A DNA stretch of 64,000 nt. Source: Rheum nobile (Eukaryota; Streptophyta; Magnoliopsida; Caryophyllales; Polygonaceae). Of this stretch, positions 10,636-21,673 are shown piece after piece. Each line of letters opens with the position of its first letter. Position 1 is the first letter of the stretch. Below the pieces are notes generated by a model. The model saw only the letters and a list, made by a program, of their open reading frames with translations, searched no databases and was not told the origin of the DNA. The stretch covers positions 3,162,001-3,226,000 of the forward strand of contig WOAB01000188.1 in assembly GCA_027886185.1 (NCBI GenBank), written 5' to 3'. The position numbers and the translations under genes were made by a program.

Positions 10636-11609
10636 ACTGTGTTGGGAAAGTTGGGAGCTGTAGGCCAGCACAACATAGAATCATATGCTGATTTTATACC
10701 CAAATACCCTTAATGACAATAAATTAATCTTTTGGAAAACACATCTTTTCTAATGGTGATCTGTAGTTCAAAATGTTGAATTGTTTCATTTGAAGAAGTC
10801 TATGGTGTCGTATTTTGAGAACTGTCAACTTCAAAACTCATATTATCAACTGTAACTTCAAGACTCGTTCTATTTTCACAATAATAAAAGTGGCTATTTA
10901 CAGTACAGAATCTGCATGCAAGCAATATAGTTTAATATCTCCATTGTATCAAGGAGCATGTGAAAATGGATGAAAAGTGAAAACTCTATAAAGGCTAGAA
11001 TATATCCGGAGGACCATTAAACCTAATACATTCTTTCAGATTTTATCACGAGCAACTTCATCAATCTAAGGAAGAAGATAGAAGGTTGTTCCATGGCCTA
11101 CCCACGATAGAGGGCTTCTTGGAAGATGTGTACGTTCTGTTACTTCTTCCTGCTGCCTAATTCATTCTTCAGTTGTTGGCCAAATCTCCTTTCTTTTGAC
11201 CACTAACACATGCCCAGTCTTCCAATTCCGACACTGATATGCCATCCAAGAAGGGTGAATAGCGCTTTATGACCTTAGATACCTGCAGCAAGCTTATGTC
11301 AGATATCAATTTCCAAAATACAGTTTCTGTATGAAGAGTAAGAGTCTTAGCAAGGGGAAAAAATCAACCTATAATTAGATAGTGATTCGTATAACATCCA
11401 TCAAACTTGGAAATATTCCTAGGTACTAAAATACTTGTGAAGGGACTTGGCAACTAGGATTCTTGCAAAATTCAATATACTCTCTCGTAAAAAAAACATG
11501 GCATCATTTTATAAATCAGTGAAAATCAAGCAGAAAAATGGTTGAGGAACTCAGTTCATGTAACAGAGCAGTATCCATTATAAAGGAAATGCAAATCCAA
11601 AAATTTAAC
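10636..11609. other. Unassigned host-like DNA
   Basis: AT-rich sequence with no supported gene. If the PrmA-like gene continued, its catalytic exons would be expected here on the minus strand, but no motif of the methyltransferase domain was found. A minus-strand stretch near 11200-11270 has an open frame after a possible AG acceptor, but I do not recognise it. Confidence 0.5.
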
Positions 11610-12496
11610 CTGAGTTCTTTTTATCCAATCATAAGGATTATACTTCAAGATTTAAAACATTGGTGCTTCTTCCATGCCAATAGAATTTGCTGCACGTGAT
11701 ATGCATGTATGCACATCTTCACTTTCTGTGAATATTGAACATATGTTGACCTGCATCAAGAATTACCTTATAGAACTAGGACGACTTGAAACTTGGGAGA
11801 ACTATTAACTCGTATGCAACAATTACCTTATACATATATGGAGGACATAGTCATAAGTTACATTGAGCAATAGCATTGAAACACTCACTATGACTCGATG
11901 ACCAATATCATTTCACCAGATGAAAAGTGCACTATCTATATCCATCATGCAAATCTAGTATAAGCTTGGATTCATGCTATAATAGGTATTTTACCTCATC
12001 AGAGTCCTCATAATCATCATGTTCATCAAAACTGATAGAGCTTGCACCAAAACATAAGAGCGCTTTAGAGAGCAAGTCCTGGGCACCACAAACAAACAGT
12101 AACCAAATTTAGCAGCAAAACCACAAACCCCAACATACTCTGCTAGAATCTAAAAACAACATGGATGAAAAATGTGCGAGCCAAGAGGCAACCCACAGCT
12201 TGACAAAACAAACATTGGACTTTATTCGATTCTCAAAACTCATAGGGTTAGGGACTGAAGTTATTGACGAAGTAGTAACCACCAAACAATAGCAAATTAG
12301 CAGGACTTACAACAACGTCTTTTCGGCATTGGATGAGAACGGAAGTGCAAGGCGGCGTGAAGGAGCCGACGAAAGTGTTGTTCGATGCAACAACCGAAGA
12401 AATGGAGGCAACGGGCGACAAAGGTCTCCATTGGCGGTTGAATTTGCAGGAGAGGGGGAGGGAGGCGGGGAAAGGAGGAAGCAAAGGAGCCAACAA
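11610..12496 (-). pseudogene. PrmA-like ribosomal protein L11 methyltransferase, N-terminal exons (broken)
   Basis: Three minus-strand exons fit together in phase 0. Exon 1 (12496-12311) starts at ATG, encodes 62 residues rich in Ser, Pro and Val, resembles an organelle transit peptide, and ends at a GTAAGT donor. Exon 2 (12078-11995) follows a GCCCAG acceptor and encodes DLLSKALLCFGASS, then an acidic stretch. Exon 3 (11750-11610) follows GATGCAG and encodes ICSIFTESEDV, ISRAANSIG and DWIKRTQ. These match, from memory, the N-terminal domain of plant PrmA-like proteins, which methylate organellar ribosomal protein L11. A TAA at 11652-11654 interrupts exon 3 in frame, and no SAM-binding domain follows, so this is probably a truncated pseudogene. 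TekC sits about 310 bp upstream of its ATG. Confidence 0.6.
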
Positions 12497-12801
12497 CTGA
12501 ATTTACCCTAAAATCTTCGACACAAGATTACCCTAAATCACCTATTCAAGAGTCAATCTCGACTTATAGATGAAATAACAGATTGAAGCTCGAATTATAA
12601 ATGCTCATCAATAGGCGAAGGATTAAGTGACATTAATCCTTTTGAATCAAGAGATTGAAGCTCGACTTACAGATTTTCAAAGCAACGGCGGACGAGAGCC
12701 TATCGCGAGCCTCCCGGATACCGGACCACCGACGCAAACGCCGCCCTTCCTAGCTAGAGTCGCCGTCGCGAACACAACGATGCTTTGGCTCCGTTCGGGC
12801 G
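12497..12801. other. Upstream flank of the PrmA-like gene
   Basis: About 300 bases between the ATG of exon 1 and the TekC insertion. No element or gene is recognised. It would have been the promoter or 5' leader side of the minus-strand gene, continuing after the insertion at 20801. Confidence 0.5.
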
Positions 12802-12806
12802 AACAG
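12802..12806. repeat. Target-site duplication of TekC (left copy)
   Basis: AACAG directly before the LTR start, repeated at 20796-20800 directly after the other LTR. Confidence 0.93.
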
Positions 12807-13999
12807 TGAAATACCCCAAATAAGTCGATAATGGCATTATGGTAATTTAATTAGGGATTGTTTTAAATTGGGTAAAAATAGGAATTTGGGGATTTAATTC
12901 CTCATTTTCGGCGGTCTTCTTCCCGAACTCCCTCCCCTGTACGTGAGCGTTCCAGAGTGCCCAGCTCCCTCCTCGCGATATCAGCCATCTCCTCCCGAGT
13001 CCGACCTTCCCTGAGCCCCAGCCGAGCTCTTCTTCTCCGGCGAGCCCGTCCATCCGGCGTCCTCCTCCCTGCTGTCCGTATTCGCTGCTGCGAGCTGCCT
13101 TCGTTCTGTTGTTGTGCCACCTGCGTGCAGCTGGTTCGAGCAGCGGTCGTCCGAGCTTGCTGCGGTCCGCCTTCGCTGCTGTGGAGCCAAGTCGTTGCTG
13201 CTGCCTTCGTGGTTGCTGCGGTTCGTTGTTTGCTATGTGGTGGTGCTGAGTTCGCTGTCTCTGAGCTGCTGCAGCTGGTTCAAGCCGCCGTTGTCCGGTC
13301 GTCTCCGTCGTGGTAGTCTCCGGTTCCGGCGAGGTCCAGCGAAGAGGTAAGCCGAGTAGTTTGTGCTATTGTTGCTGCCTGAGGTTCAAAAGCTTTGCTG
13401 ATTTTTTTTAGGGTTCGAATTGATATTGGTATATGTTCGAATTGATATTGTGTGTGGTCCGAATTGATGTTGAATTGTTCTTTGTGGACAGTTGAGGAGC
13501 AAATTTGTGAGTTGTTGGGCTGATTTTTGTGTGTGTGTTTGCTGAATTTTTTGGAAGGTATTGAGTTAGGGTTTGAATTTGGGGGTTTTTGCTGAGTTGA
13601 TTATTTTGAAGTAATTGGGCTGAATTTTGTTATATATGGTTTGTACAGCAAATGCATGAATTTGGAATATTTGAGATTGGATTGATTTAGGGTAATTTGG
13701 CATAATTAATTAAGGGTTTGATTTTAGGGTTTGAATTGAGGTTTTATTTGGTTGTGGATTGGATGAGTAATTAATGCCAGAGATTTGCTCGGATTGATTT
13801 CGCAGGTTCGTTCGGATTGATAGGAGGTCTCTGGGGGTCGTTGTGGTTCGACTTGAGGCAAGAGGATCCTTGCCTAACTTATATATTTTTATAATTGATT
13901 TATGCTTAGCTTATGTCATAATTAAATTATGGTTGCTTGAGCTATTTTAAATTAGTTAGAATTGACTATAATTGCTTGGTTGTGATGTGTGATAATATG

Positions 14000-14190
14000 T
14001 TTTGGTGTGTGATAATGTGTTGATATGTGGTGATATGTGTTGATATGTGGTGAAATGTGTTGATGTGTGATGAGGTGTGTTAAGGTGTGATTATGTGTTT
14101 GTGATTGTTGTTGATAGTGTCTATTGACACGTGTGTGTGTGTTGACTTGAGTGTGAGTGTCTGTTGACACGTGTATGTGTATTGGATTGA

Positions 14191-14224
<34 letters not shown>

Positions 14225-14290
14225 TGGATCGTATGTGTGTGTTGGATTGAATGTGTGAGTGTGTGTGTTGGATTGTGTGTGTATGTGAAT
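14000..14290 (+). repeat. TG-rich microsatellite region in TekC 5' LTR
   Basis: Irregular (GATGTGT)n and (TGTGTTGGATTGAA)n repeats surround a pure (TG)n tract at about 14192-14222. The same region occurs in the 3' LTR near 19400-19690, with a slightly longer pure tract. Histidine/threonine-rich frames on the other strand are products of this repeat. Confidence 0.9.
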
Positions 14291-14375
14291 ATGTGTTAAC
14301 CTTTGCCATATGTGATATTTGATTGATTGTCGTATATGATTTTATTTGATTGGTATCGGTGTGGTGGTGGAATGT

Positions 14376-14625
14376 TGTTCGATGGTGAAATTCCTTATAT
14401 GTGAGGGCCTCGGTGGGTGTGAATCCCGATGGTCAGGAGGCGAATGGTGAAATTCCTTATATGTGAGGGCCTCGGTGGGTGTGAATCCCGATGGTCAGGA
14501 GGCGAATGGTGAAATTCCTTATATGTGAGGGCCTCGGTGGGTGTGAACCCCGATGGTCAGGAGGCCAATGGTGAAATTCCTTATATGTGAGGGCCTCGGT
14601 GGGTATGAACCCCCGATGGTCGGAA
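14376..14625 (+). repeat. 61 bp minisatellite, about four copies, in TekC 5' LTR
   Basis: The unit begins AATGGTGAAATTCC and includes GAGGGCCTCGGTGGG and CCCCGATGGTC. It recurs every 61 bases. The 3' LTR carries the matching array at about 19788-20030. A second repeat of about 47 bp (TGTGATTGTTATGTGTACC) follows at 14660-14765, with one more copy in the 3' LTR. Confidence 0.9.
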
Positions 14626-15360
14626 GGTCGGAAATAGTGGTGAAGAAGGAGGAGATATTGTGTGATTGTTATGTGTACCTTACTTGGTTGATTTGGTTGG
14701 ATTGTGTGATTGTTATGTGTACCTTCCTTGGTTGGATTGGTCGGATTGTGTGATTGTTATGACCTTATTTAGTTGTTTTGGTCGGATATTGTGCGAATGA
14801 TCTATAATTGTTATGCGATTGTTATTGGTTGAATTGATGATATTATATGATTGTATATTGTTTGAAACTGTTTTGGCTCGGCTATTCTTGCCATAGTCTT
14901 CTTTGAAGACTGACCAGTTTCGGTTTACGTGCCGTGACTGGCTGGGGTATCGGGTCCCCTAGTCAATCAGGCTTTGTAGGCTTTGCAGATTTAGCGTCAG
15001 CAAGGAGGTCCCTGATCACCATCGGTTTGGAGTCGAGAACTCTACTTTTGGTTTTGGACTTTGACTAGTTATATGTATCGTTTTGGTTTGGACCTTGAAG
15101 TGGTCAACTTGATGTATTGGCTTTTGGCTCTTGTTTTTTTTTGGTGGTCAGTTTTTGGTTTGTAAATTGTAGTACTTTCTGTATGTTAAGTTTGATTATG
15201 GTTTCAAACTCTGGACAGGTTTTGTAGATTTTCCGTTGTGCGGCTTTTGTTATATTATATATATATGGGTTATGTTTTGCAAAAAAATTTATTTTACCCG
15301 CCTTATAATCCTTTGGATTATGGCACTGTAGCACCACTGGCCTGGGGGTGTTACAGAAGT

Positions 15361-15372
15361 TGGTATCAGAGC
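15361..15372 (+). other. Primer binding site of TekC (initiator tRNA-Met)
   Basis: TGGTATCAGAGC lies five bases after the 5' LTR, complementary to initiator tRNA-Met. Confidence 0.93.
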
Positions 15373-15526
15373 TTTCTTTTCAAAAATGTGTTCTTTTCGA
15401 GTTTTCAACTTGGAAATTTTATTCGTTGTGATTGTGAACGATCGTGTGATCAGGATTCCTTGCTGTCGGCCTGTAGTGAGTTGCGTTGGTAAGTGTTATT
15501 TGTTATGTTTATGCTAATGTATATAT

Positions 15527-16870
15527 ATGTTCAGTATGCCTCCGAAAGCGGGTCGTGGGAGAGGTAGAGGTAGAGGTCATGGACGTGGTAGAGGACGTCC
15601 TAGGGCCGATCCTCAAGAAGTGGATGTGAACAGTGAAGATGCTGATAACACTGTGGGAAGTCAGCAGAATCCTGCAGGAATTCCACCAGAGGCTGTTAAT
15701 GTGGGAATTGACCCAAGGACTTTGACTGCGCTGCAGCAGATGGTGACTCAGGCTGTGCAGGCTGCTTTGGCACAGGCACCGCCAACTCAGGTTGCTCAGC
15801 CAGTTCATATTGGGCAGCAAAGGAATGAACATCCAGTATTACAGGCAGGGTTTAGCAGATTCATGGAAGCTGTGGCCAGAATGAAACCTCCTACTTTTGA
15901 TGGGTCTGGCGAACCTGCAGCTGTGACATTCTGGCTGAACAGGTTTGAAAAGTTGATTGAGGGAATCAGATGCCCTGAGGATGAGAAAGTGACGATTGCT
16001 GCTTATTATCTGATAGACGATGCTAGTGATTGGTGGGATGCAGCTCGACCAACTGACCATGGGGCTACGTGGGAAGGGTTTCGAGCCAAGTTAGAGGACA
16101 AATTCTTCCCAGAGGCCCTAAGAGATGCTAAGCTGCATGAGTTCCAATACCCAGAAAATGAAGGGTTAAAAGTGCATCAGTTGGCCGTGAAGTTCAATAG
16201 GCTGCTAAAGTATGCAACTGCTGTAGTAAGGAATGAAAAAGATAAGATCAAGCACTTTCACAGATGGTTATATCCCGAGATAAGGCCTCTGATGGCAAGG
16301 CACAATTGTACTACGCTCGAGCAATTTATCGACGAGTATCTGACCATGGAAGTAACTATTGACGACTCTAATCAGATTATGGATGCTCGGGCTGGGGAGA
16401 GACAGAAGAGTCAGTTTACACCTAGAGGATCTGGACCTCAAAGTAATTTTGGTGGGTTTAGAAAACCTTTCTTTAACCCTAAGAGTACTCCTAGCACTGG
16501 GCCGGCTAAGACAAGTCAAGGTGGTGGTTTCCGGATGTCGGTGAATTATCAACGGTCGTGGGGTCAGCCAGGAATGACAAGGGATGTACCACGTTGCTTT
16601 AACTATGGGGATCCAAATCATAAGAAGGCGAATTGTACCAAGGCACCTCAGACTTGCTTCAAATATGGAGGAGTGGGACACATTAGACCCTTTTGCAGAC
16701 TCGGGGAAAATTCCACTCCAACTCAAGCTTCCTCTCCTTCTTATCATCCAGTTCCGAATCAGAACTGTCCAGTACCGTCACAGACACCACAGAATCCTAT
16801 GAGCAACAAGGGCAAGGCACCGATGGGTGGGACTTCGACACATCGGGTCTATGAGATGAGGAGAGCTTAG
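15527..16870 (+). pseudogene. TekC Gag (447 aa before an in-frame stop)
   Basis: The frame opens at ATG 15527; ATG at 15536 (MPPKAGRG) is an equally likely start. Residues 4-30 are Gly/Arg-rich, as in many plant Gag proteins. A retrotransposon Gag core follows (FWLNRFEKLIEG, DDASDWWDAA, LHEFQYPENEGL), then two CCHC knuckles near residues 355-390. Both knuckles have lost the same residue: CFNYGDPNH and CFKYGGVGH have Tyr where the second Cys should be. The frame ends at TAG 16868-16870; in relatives Gag reads straight into protease, so this is a premature stop. Function in the family: forms the virus-like particle and binds RNA. The lost cysteines would disable the zinc knuckles. Confidence 0.88.
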
Positions 16871-17758
16871 GATGACAACACGCTTGTGACTACAGGTACA
16901 CTTTTTATTCAGTCTGAACCCGTTCATTTATTATTTGACTCTGGTGCTACGCATTCTTTTATTGCTGAGAATTGTGTAGATAGACTTGGGTTAGCATGTG
17001 ATTTGGAATGTGAACCATTGTTGTGGGATTGCCAAATGGTAATAAGTTAGTAGGTACTCGGGGACTTGAGGATTTTCCGATCATCATAGGCGGTCGGGAA
17101 TGGATGGTTGATTTGATAGCTATCAGTATGCTGCATTATGATATTATCCTAGGTATGGATTGGCTTTCTCGCCATGGTGTTGTTCTTGATTTTAAGAAGA
17201 AGACAGTTACTGTGTGAACAGATGAGGGTGTAGCGCATGTGTTTGCAGGGCATGATCCACGAGACTCAGGTAGAATTATCAGTGCCATGACAGCTGCTAG
17301 ACTGCTAAGGCAAGGTTGTGCTGGGTATGTGTGTTATGCTTTAGAGGATAGAAAGGATGAAGTGAGAATAGACGACCTTCCTGTCGTTTGCGAGTATTCG
17401 GATGTGTTTCCAGAGAAACTGGTGGGTTTAGCGCTAAGTCGGGATGTTGATTTTACCATTGAGTTAGAGTCGGGAACTGCCCCGATTTCTAGAGCTCCTT
17501 ATCACATGGCACCAGTAGAAATGATGGAATTGAGGAAACAGTTAGAAGAACTTGTTGAATCGGGTTTTATTAGACCAAGTGTATCTCCTTGGGGCGCACC
17601 CGTATTGTTTGTTGAGAAGAGAGATGATTCTCTTCGACTATGTATTGACTACATGGAGTTGAATAAGGTGACAGTTAAGAATAAGTATCCGCTCCCTCGT
17701 ATTGATGACTTGCTGGATTAATTGCAAGGAGCTACATTATTCTCCAAGAGTGACTTGA
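16871..17758 (+). pseudogene. TekC protease and N-terminal reverse transcriptase (broken)
   Basis: After the Gag stop the frame continues into the protease (LFDSGATHSF near 16936-16965, intact D-S-G). A frameshift near 17020 moves the rest of the protease (ILGMDWLSRHG) to another frame, which ends at TGA 17215-17217. The frame at 17239-17721 encodes the protease-RT linker and the first RT blocks (TAPISRAPY, PSVSPWGAPVLF, CIDYMELNKVTVKNKYPLPR), ending at a TAA in place of the Gln codon before LQGA. RT stops at SDLRS; the FIDD catalytic block, RNase H and the integrase core are missing because of the internal deletion. Confidence 0.9.
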
Positions 17759-18211
17759 GATCATGTGTTTATTAAGGTTTCGCCGACTAAAGGAGTATTC
17801 GGTATTGGGAAACGAGGTAAGTTGAGTCCTAGGTATGTGGGTCCCTTTGAGATTCTGAAGCGAGTTGGTGTCGTGGCTTACCAAGTGGCATTGCCGCCAA
17901 AGATGAGTGGAATGCATGACGTATTTCATGTGTCTCAGCTGAGGAGATATGTGTATCATCCGACCCATGTTCTGAATTTCGAGGAGATAGAGTTTCAATC
18001 TGATGGCACGTTTGAGGAATTACCTGTAAAGATCCTAGCGACTAATCAAAAGAAGTTGAGGAACAAGGTTATTCCCTTGGTGAAAGTGTTATGGGCTAGG
18101 CATGGAACAAAGGAAGAGACTTGGGAACTGGAATCAGTTATGCGAGGCAGTTATCCGCATCTGTTTGATCTGAGTTTTGAGGATGAAACTTTTGTAAGGG
18201 GGGGAGAATGA
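17759..18211 (+). pseudogene. TekC integrase C-terminal domain (fragment)
   Basis: About 150 residues corresponding to the integrase tail: FIKVSPTKGVFGIGKRGK, RYVGPFEILKRVG, VFHVSQLRRYV and a chromodomain-like end (VLWARHGTKEETWE). It is joined directly to the RT fragment upstream and has no start codon of its own in the family arrangement. The stop codon (18209-18211) is supplied by the first three bases of the 3' LTR (TGA). By family knowledge this domain helps to bind DNA or chromatin; alone it has no catalytic residues. Confidence 0.88.
18195..18208 (+). other. Polypurine tract of TekC
   Basis: A purine run (GTAAGGGGGGGAGAA pattern) directly before the 3' LTR start; it lies inside the end of the integrase reading frame. 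Confidence 0.88.
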
Positions 18212-19592
18212 AATACCCCAAATAAGTCGATAATGGCATTATGGTAATTTAATTAGGGATTGTTTTAAATTGGGTGAAAATAGGAATTTGGGGATTTAAT
18301 TCCTCATTTTCGGTGGTCTTCTTCCCAAACTCTCTCCCCTGTACGTGAGCGTTCCAGAGTGCCCAGCTCCCTCCTCGCGATATCAGCCATCTCCTCCCGA
18401 GTCCGACCTTCCCTGAGCCTCAGCCGAGCTCTTCTTCTCCAGCAAGCCCGTCCATCCGGCGTCCTCCTTCCAGCTGTCCGTATTCGCTGCTGCGAGCTGC
18501 CTTCATTCTGCTATTGTGCCGCCTGCGTGCAGCTGGTTCGAGAAGCGGTCGTCCGAGCTTGCTACGGTCCGCCTTCGCTGCTGTGGAGCCAAGTCGTTGC
18601 TGCTGCCTTCGTGGTTGCTGCGGTTCGTTGTTTGCTGTGTGGTGGTGCTGAGTTCGCTGTCTCCGAGCTGCTACAGCTGGTTCGAGCCGCCGCTGTCCGG
18701 TCGTCTCTGTCGTGGTCGTCTCCGGTTCCGGCGAGGTCCAGCGAAGAGGTAAGCCGAGTAGTTTGTGCTGTTGTTGCTGCCTGAGGTTCAAAAGCTTTGC
18801 TGATTTTTTTTAGGGTTCGAATTGATATTGGTATATGTTCGAATTGATATTGTGTGTGGTCTGAATTGATGTTGAATTGTTCTTTGTGGATAGTTGAGGA
18901 GCAAATTTGTGAGTTGTTGGGCTGATTTTTGTGTGTGTGTTTGCTGAATTTTTTGGAAGGTATTGAGTTAGGGTTTGAATTTAGGGGTTTTTGCTGAGTT
19001 GATTATTTTGAAGTAATTGGGCTGAATTTGGTTATATATGGTTTGTACAGCAAATGCATGAATTTGGAATATTTGAGATTGGATTGATTTAGGGTAATTT
19101 GGCCTAATTAATTAAGGGTTTGATTTTAGGGTTTGAATTGAGGTTTTATTTGGTTGTGGATTGGATGAGTAATTAATGCCAGAGATTTGCTCGGATTGAT
19201 TTCGTAGGTTCGTTCGGATTGATTGGAGGTCTCTGGGGGTCGTTGTGGTTCGACTTGAGGCAAGAGGATCCTTGCCTAACTTATATATTTTTATAATTGA
19301 TTTATGCTTAGCTTATGTCATAATTATATTATGGTTGTTTGAGCTATTTTAAATTGGTTAGAATTGACTATAATTGCTTGGTTGTGATGTGTGATAATAT
19401 GTGTTGGTGTGTGATAATGTGTTGATATGTGGTGATATGTGTTGATATGTGGTGAAATGTGTTGATGTGTGATGAGGTGTGTTAAGGTGTGATTATGTGT
19501 TTGTGATTGTTGTTGATAGTGTCTGTTGACATGTGTGTGTGTGTTGGCTTGAGTGTGATTGTCTGTTGACACGTGTATGTGTATTGGATTGA

Positions 19593-19628
<36 letters not shown>

Positions 19629-20795
19629 TGGATCGTATGTGTGTGTTGGATTGAATGTGTGAGTGTGTGTGTTGGATTGTGTGTGTATGTGAATATGTGT
19701 TAACCTTTGCCGTATGTGATATTTGATTGATTGTCGTATATGATTTTATTTGATTGGTATGGGTGTGGTGGTGGAATGTTGTTCGATGGTGAAATTCCTT
19801 ATATGTGAGGGCCTCGGTGGGTGTGAATCCCGATGGTCAGGAGGCGAATGGTGAAATTCCTTATATGTGAGGGCCTCGGTGGGTGTGAACCCCGATGGTC
19901 AGGAGACAAATGGTGAAATTCCTTATATGTGAGGGCCTCGGTGGGTGTGAACCCCGATGGTCAGGAGGCGAATGGTGAAAGTCCTTATATGTGAGGGCCT
20001 CGGTAGGTATGAACCCCCGATGGTCGGAAGGTCGGAAATAGTGGTGAAGAAGGAGGAGATATTATGTGATTGTTATGTGTACCTTACTTGGTTGATTTGG
20101 TTGGATTGTGTGATTGTTATGTGTACCTTCCTTGGTTGGATTGGTCGGATTGTGTGATTGTTATGTGTACCTTCTTTGGTTGATTTGGTCGGATTGTGTG
20201 ACGGTTATGTGTACCTTATTTAGTTGTTTTGGTCGGATATTGTGCCAATGATCTATAATTGTTATGCGATTGTTATTGGTTGAATTGATGATATTATATG
20301 ATTGTATATTGTTTGAAACTGTTTTGGCTCGGCTATTCTTGCCATAGTCTTCTTTGAAGACTGACCAGTTTCGGTTTACGTGCCGCGATTGGCTGGGGTA
20401 TCGGGTCCCCCAGTCAATCAGGCTTTGCAGATTTAGCGTCAGCAAGGAGGATCCTGATCACCATCGGTTTGGAGTCGAGAACTCTACTTTTGGTTTTGGA
20501 CTTTGACTAGTTGTATGTATCGTTTTGGTTTGGACCTTGAAGTGGTCAACTTGATGTATTGGCTTTTGGCTCTTGTTTTTTTTTGGTGGTCAGTTTTTTG
20601 TTTGTAAATTGTAGTACTTTCTGTATGTTAAGTTTGATTATGGTTTCAAACTCTGGACAGGTTTTGCAGATTTTCCGCTGTGCGGCTTTTGTTATATTAT
20701 ATATATGGGTTATGTTTTGCAAAAAAAATTATTTTACCCGCCTTATAATCCTTTGGATTATGGCACTGTAGCACCACTGGCCTGGGAGTGTTACA
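18209..20795 (+). repeat. 3' LTR of TekC (2587 bp)
   Basis: Matches 12807-15355. Differences include scattered substitutions, about one extra 47 bp repeat unit near 20160-20215 and a small deletion near 20420. It ends GGGAGTGTTACA and is followed by the AACAG duplication. Confidence 0.95.
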
Positions 20796-20800
20796 AACAG
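20796..20800. repeat. Target-site duplication of TekC (right copy)
   Basis: AACAG, identical to 12802-12806. Confidence 0.93.
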
Positions 20801-21670
20801 AGAGGAGAGGTTTGGCTTCTACTGTTTGTTATCGAGGAAAAGGGAGAAGGAGTATCAGCATCTACTATCACGTGCACTTCACGTGACATCCATTAACCTC
20901 AAAATAATTTCAGTCCGTGATATGCACATGATGCCCTAAAAAAATTTGAGGCTATTTTGGTCATTTTGGCAAAAATAAAGTATAAATAAGTATTGTTTTA
21001 CCGAAAACTCATAGAAAATAAGTATCAATATCAGCATAAATATCAGCATCTAATAAGTAAATAATTCAGCATATGTTACAGTATCAGCATAAGCATCAGC
21101 ATAAGCAACAACATCAGCATTGTTTTACCGAACAGAGCCATGATTTCTTAGAACCAAAATGTGCTTCGAACAAAGCTGGTGTTTTATTAAAACTTCAGCC
21201 CTTGTACCTCATTAGAATCTATACTAGATTACATTTTAGTCCTAAATGTGAGACTGGGAAAATTTCTCTCTCTTGGATCATAGTTAAATATCACAATCTT
21301 TGAAACTTTTATGTACTCCAATCTTTGTGCTTATTCATTCTATGCACTTAAACCTCATCGAACCTCTATACTTCATGCGTGTTTCAAGCATTGTGTGAAT
21401 CGGTATAGAGAATATCATGCATACCAGAACAAAAAGATTTATATGATCGATGATCTTAGCTATCCTACCACTCGCATACAACTTGAACTAATGGTGAAAA
21501 ATCACGAGCAAATCCAATAAAAAACGAATACACGGGACTATGCATGCTACACAACAAATCACAGGGACCATAATACATGCATAACAAAGGAAAGGCTGCA
21601 TGAAAAAGAAAAAGACAACAAGTAACCTAAACATACTTCTATACCGCACACTATCCTTATTCCCCTCGTA
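20801..21670. other. Host-like DNA with short AGCATA-type repeats
   Basis: Continuation of the sequence interrupted by TekC. A low-complexity stretch at about 21010-21120 repeats ATCAGCATA. No convincing gene is seen; small frames are short and show no recognisable domain. Confidence 0.5.
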
Positions 21671-21673
21671 GGG

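Larger units (their letters stand above)
12807..15355 (+). repeat. 5' LTR of TekC (2549 bp)
   Basis: It starts TGAAATACCCC and ends GGGGGTGTTACA. It contains a Ser/Leu-coding-like GC-rich stretch near 12950-13350 (not a gene), a (TG)n tract and two minisatellites. The 3' copy lies at 18209-20795. Confidence 0.95.
12807..20795 (+). mobile_element. TekC: complete but internally deleted Ty3/gypsy element
   Basis: The element is 7989 bp, flanked by the AACAG duplication. Order: 5' LTR, tRNA-Met primer site, gag, protease, first part of RT, then directly the integrase tail, polypurine tract and 3' LTR. It belongs to the same broad group as the other Tek elements (LTR ends TGAAATACCCC and GGTGTTACA; similar integrase tail) but is a distinct subfamily with a different Gag and no extra ORF. 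LTR differences are a few percent by eye plus indels. It could not move by itself because RT, RNase H and integrase are incomplete. Confidence 0.95.

Noticed and set aside
11200..11275. Fourth exon of the PrmA-like gene (frame with HPSWMAYQCRNW)
   Set aside because: It does not match the expected continuation of the PrmA N-terminal domain or the SAM-binding domain, and the frame closes soon after.
12957..13350. Open frames of 70-120 codons with Leu/Ser/Cys-rich composition in TekC LTRs
   Set aside because: They occur on both strands of a GC-rich LTR segment, recur in the 3' LTR with changes not respecting codons, and show no domain.
13952..14309. His/Thr-rich frames on the minus strand
   Set aside because: Direct products of the TG-rich microsatellite, not proteins.
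12627..20896. A host ORF split by TekC (frames on both sides join in phase across the AACAG site)
   Set aside because: The joined frame of about 95 codons has no recognisable domain, and phase agreement has a one-in-three chance; it lies in the upstream flank of the minus-strand gene.
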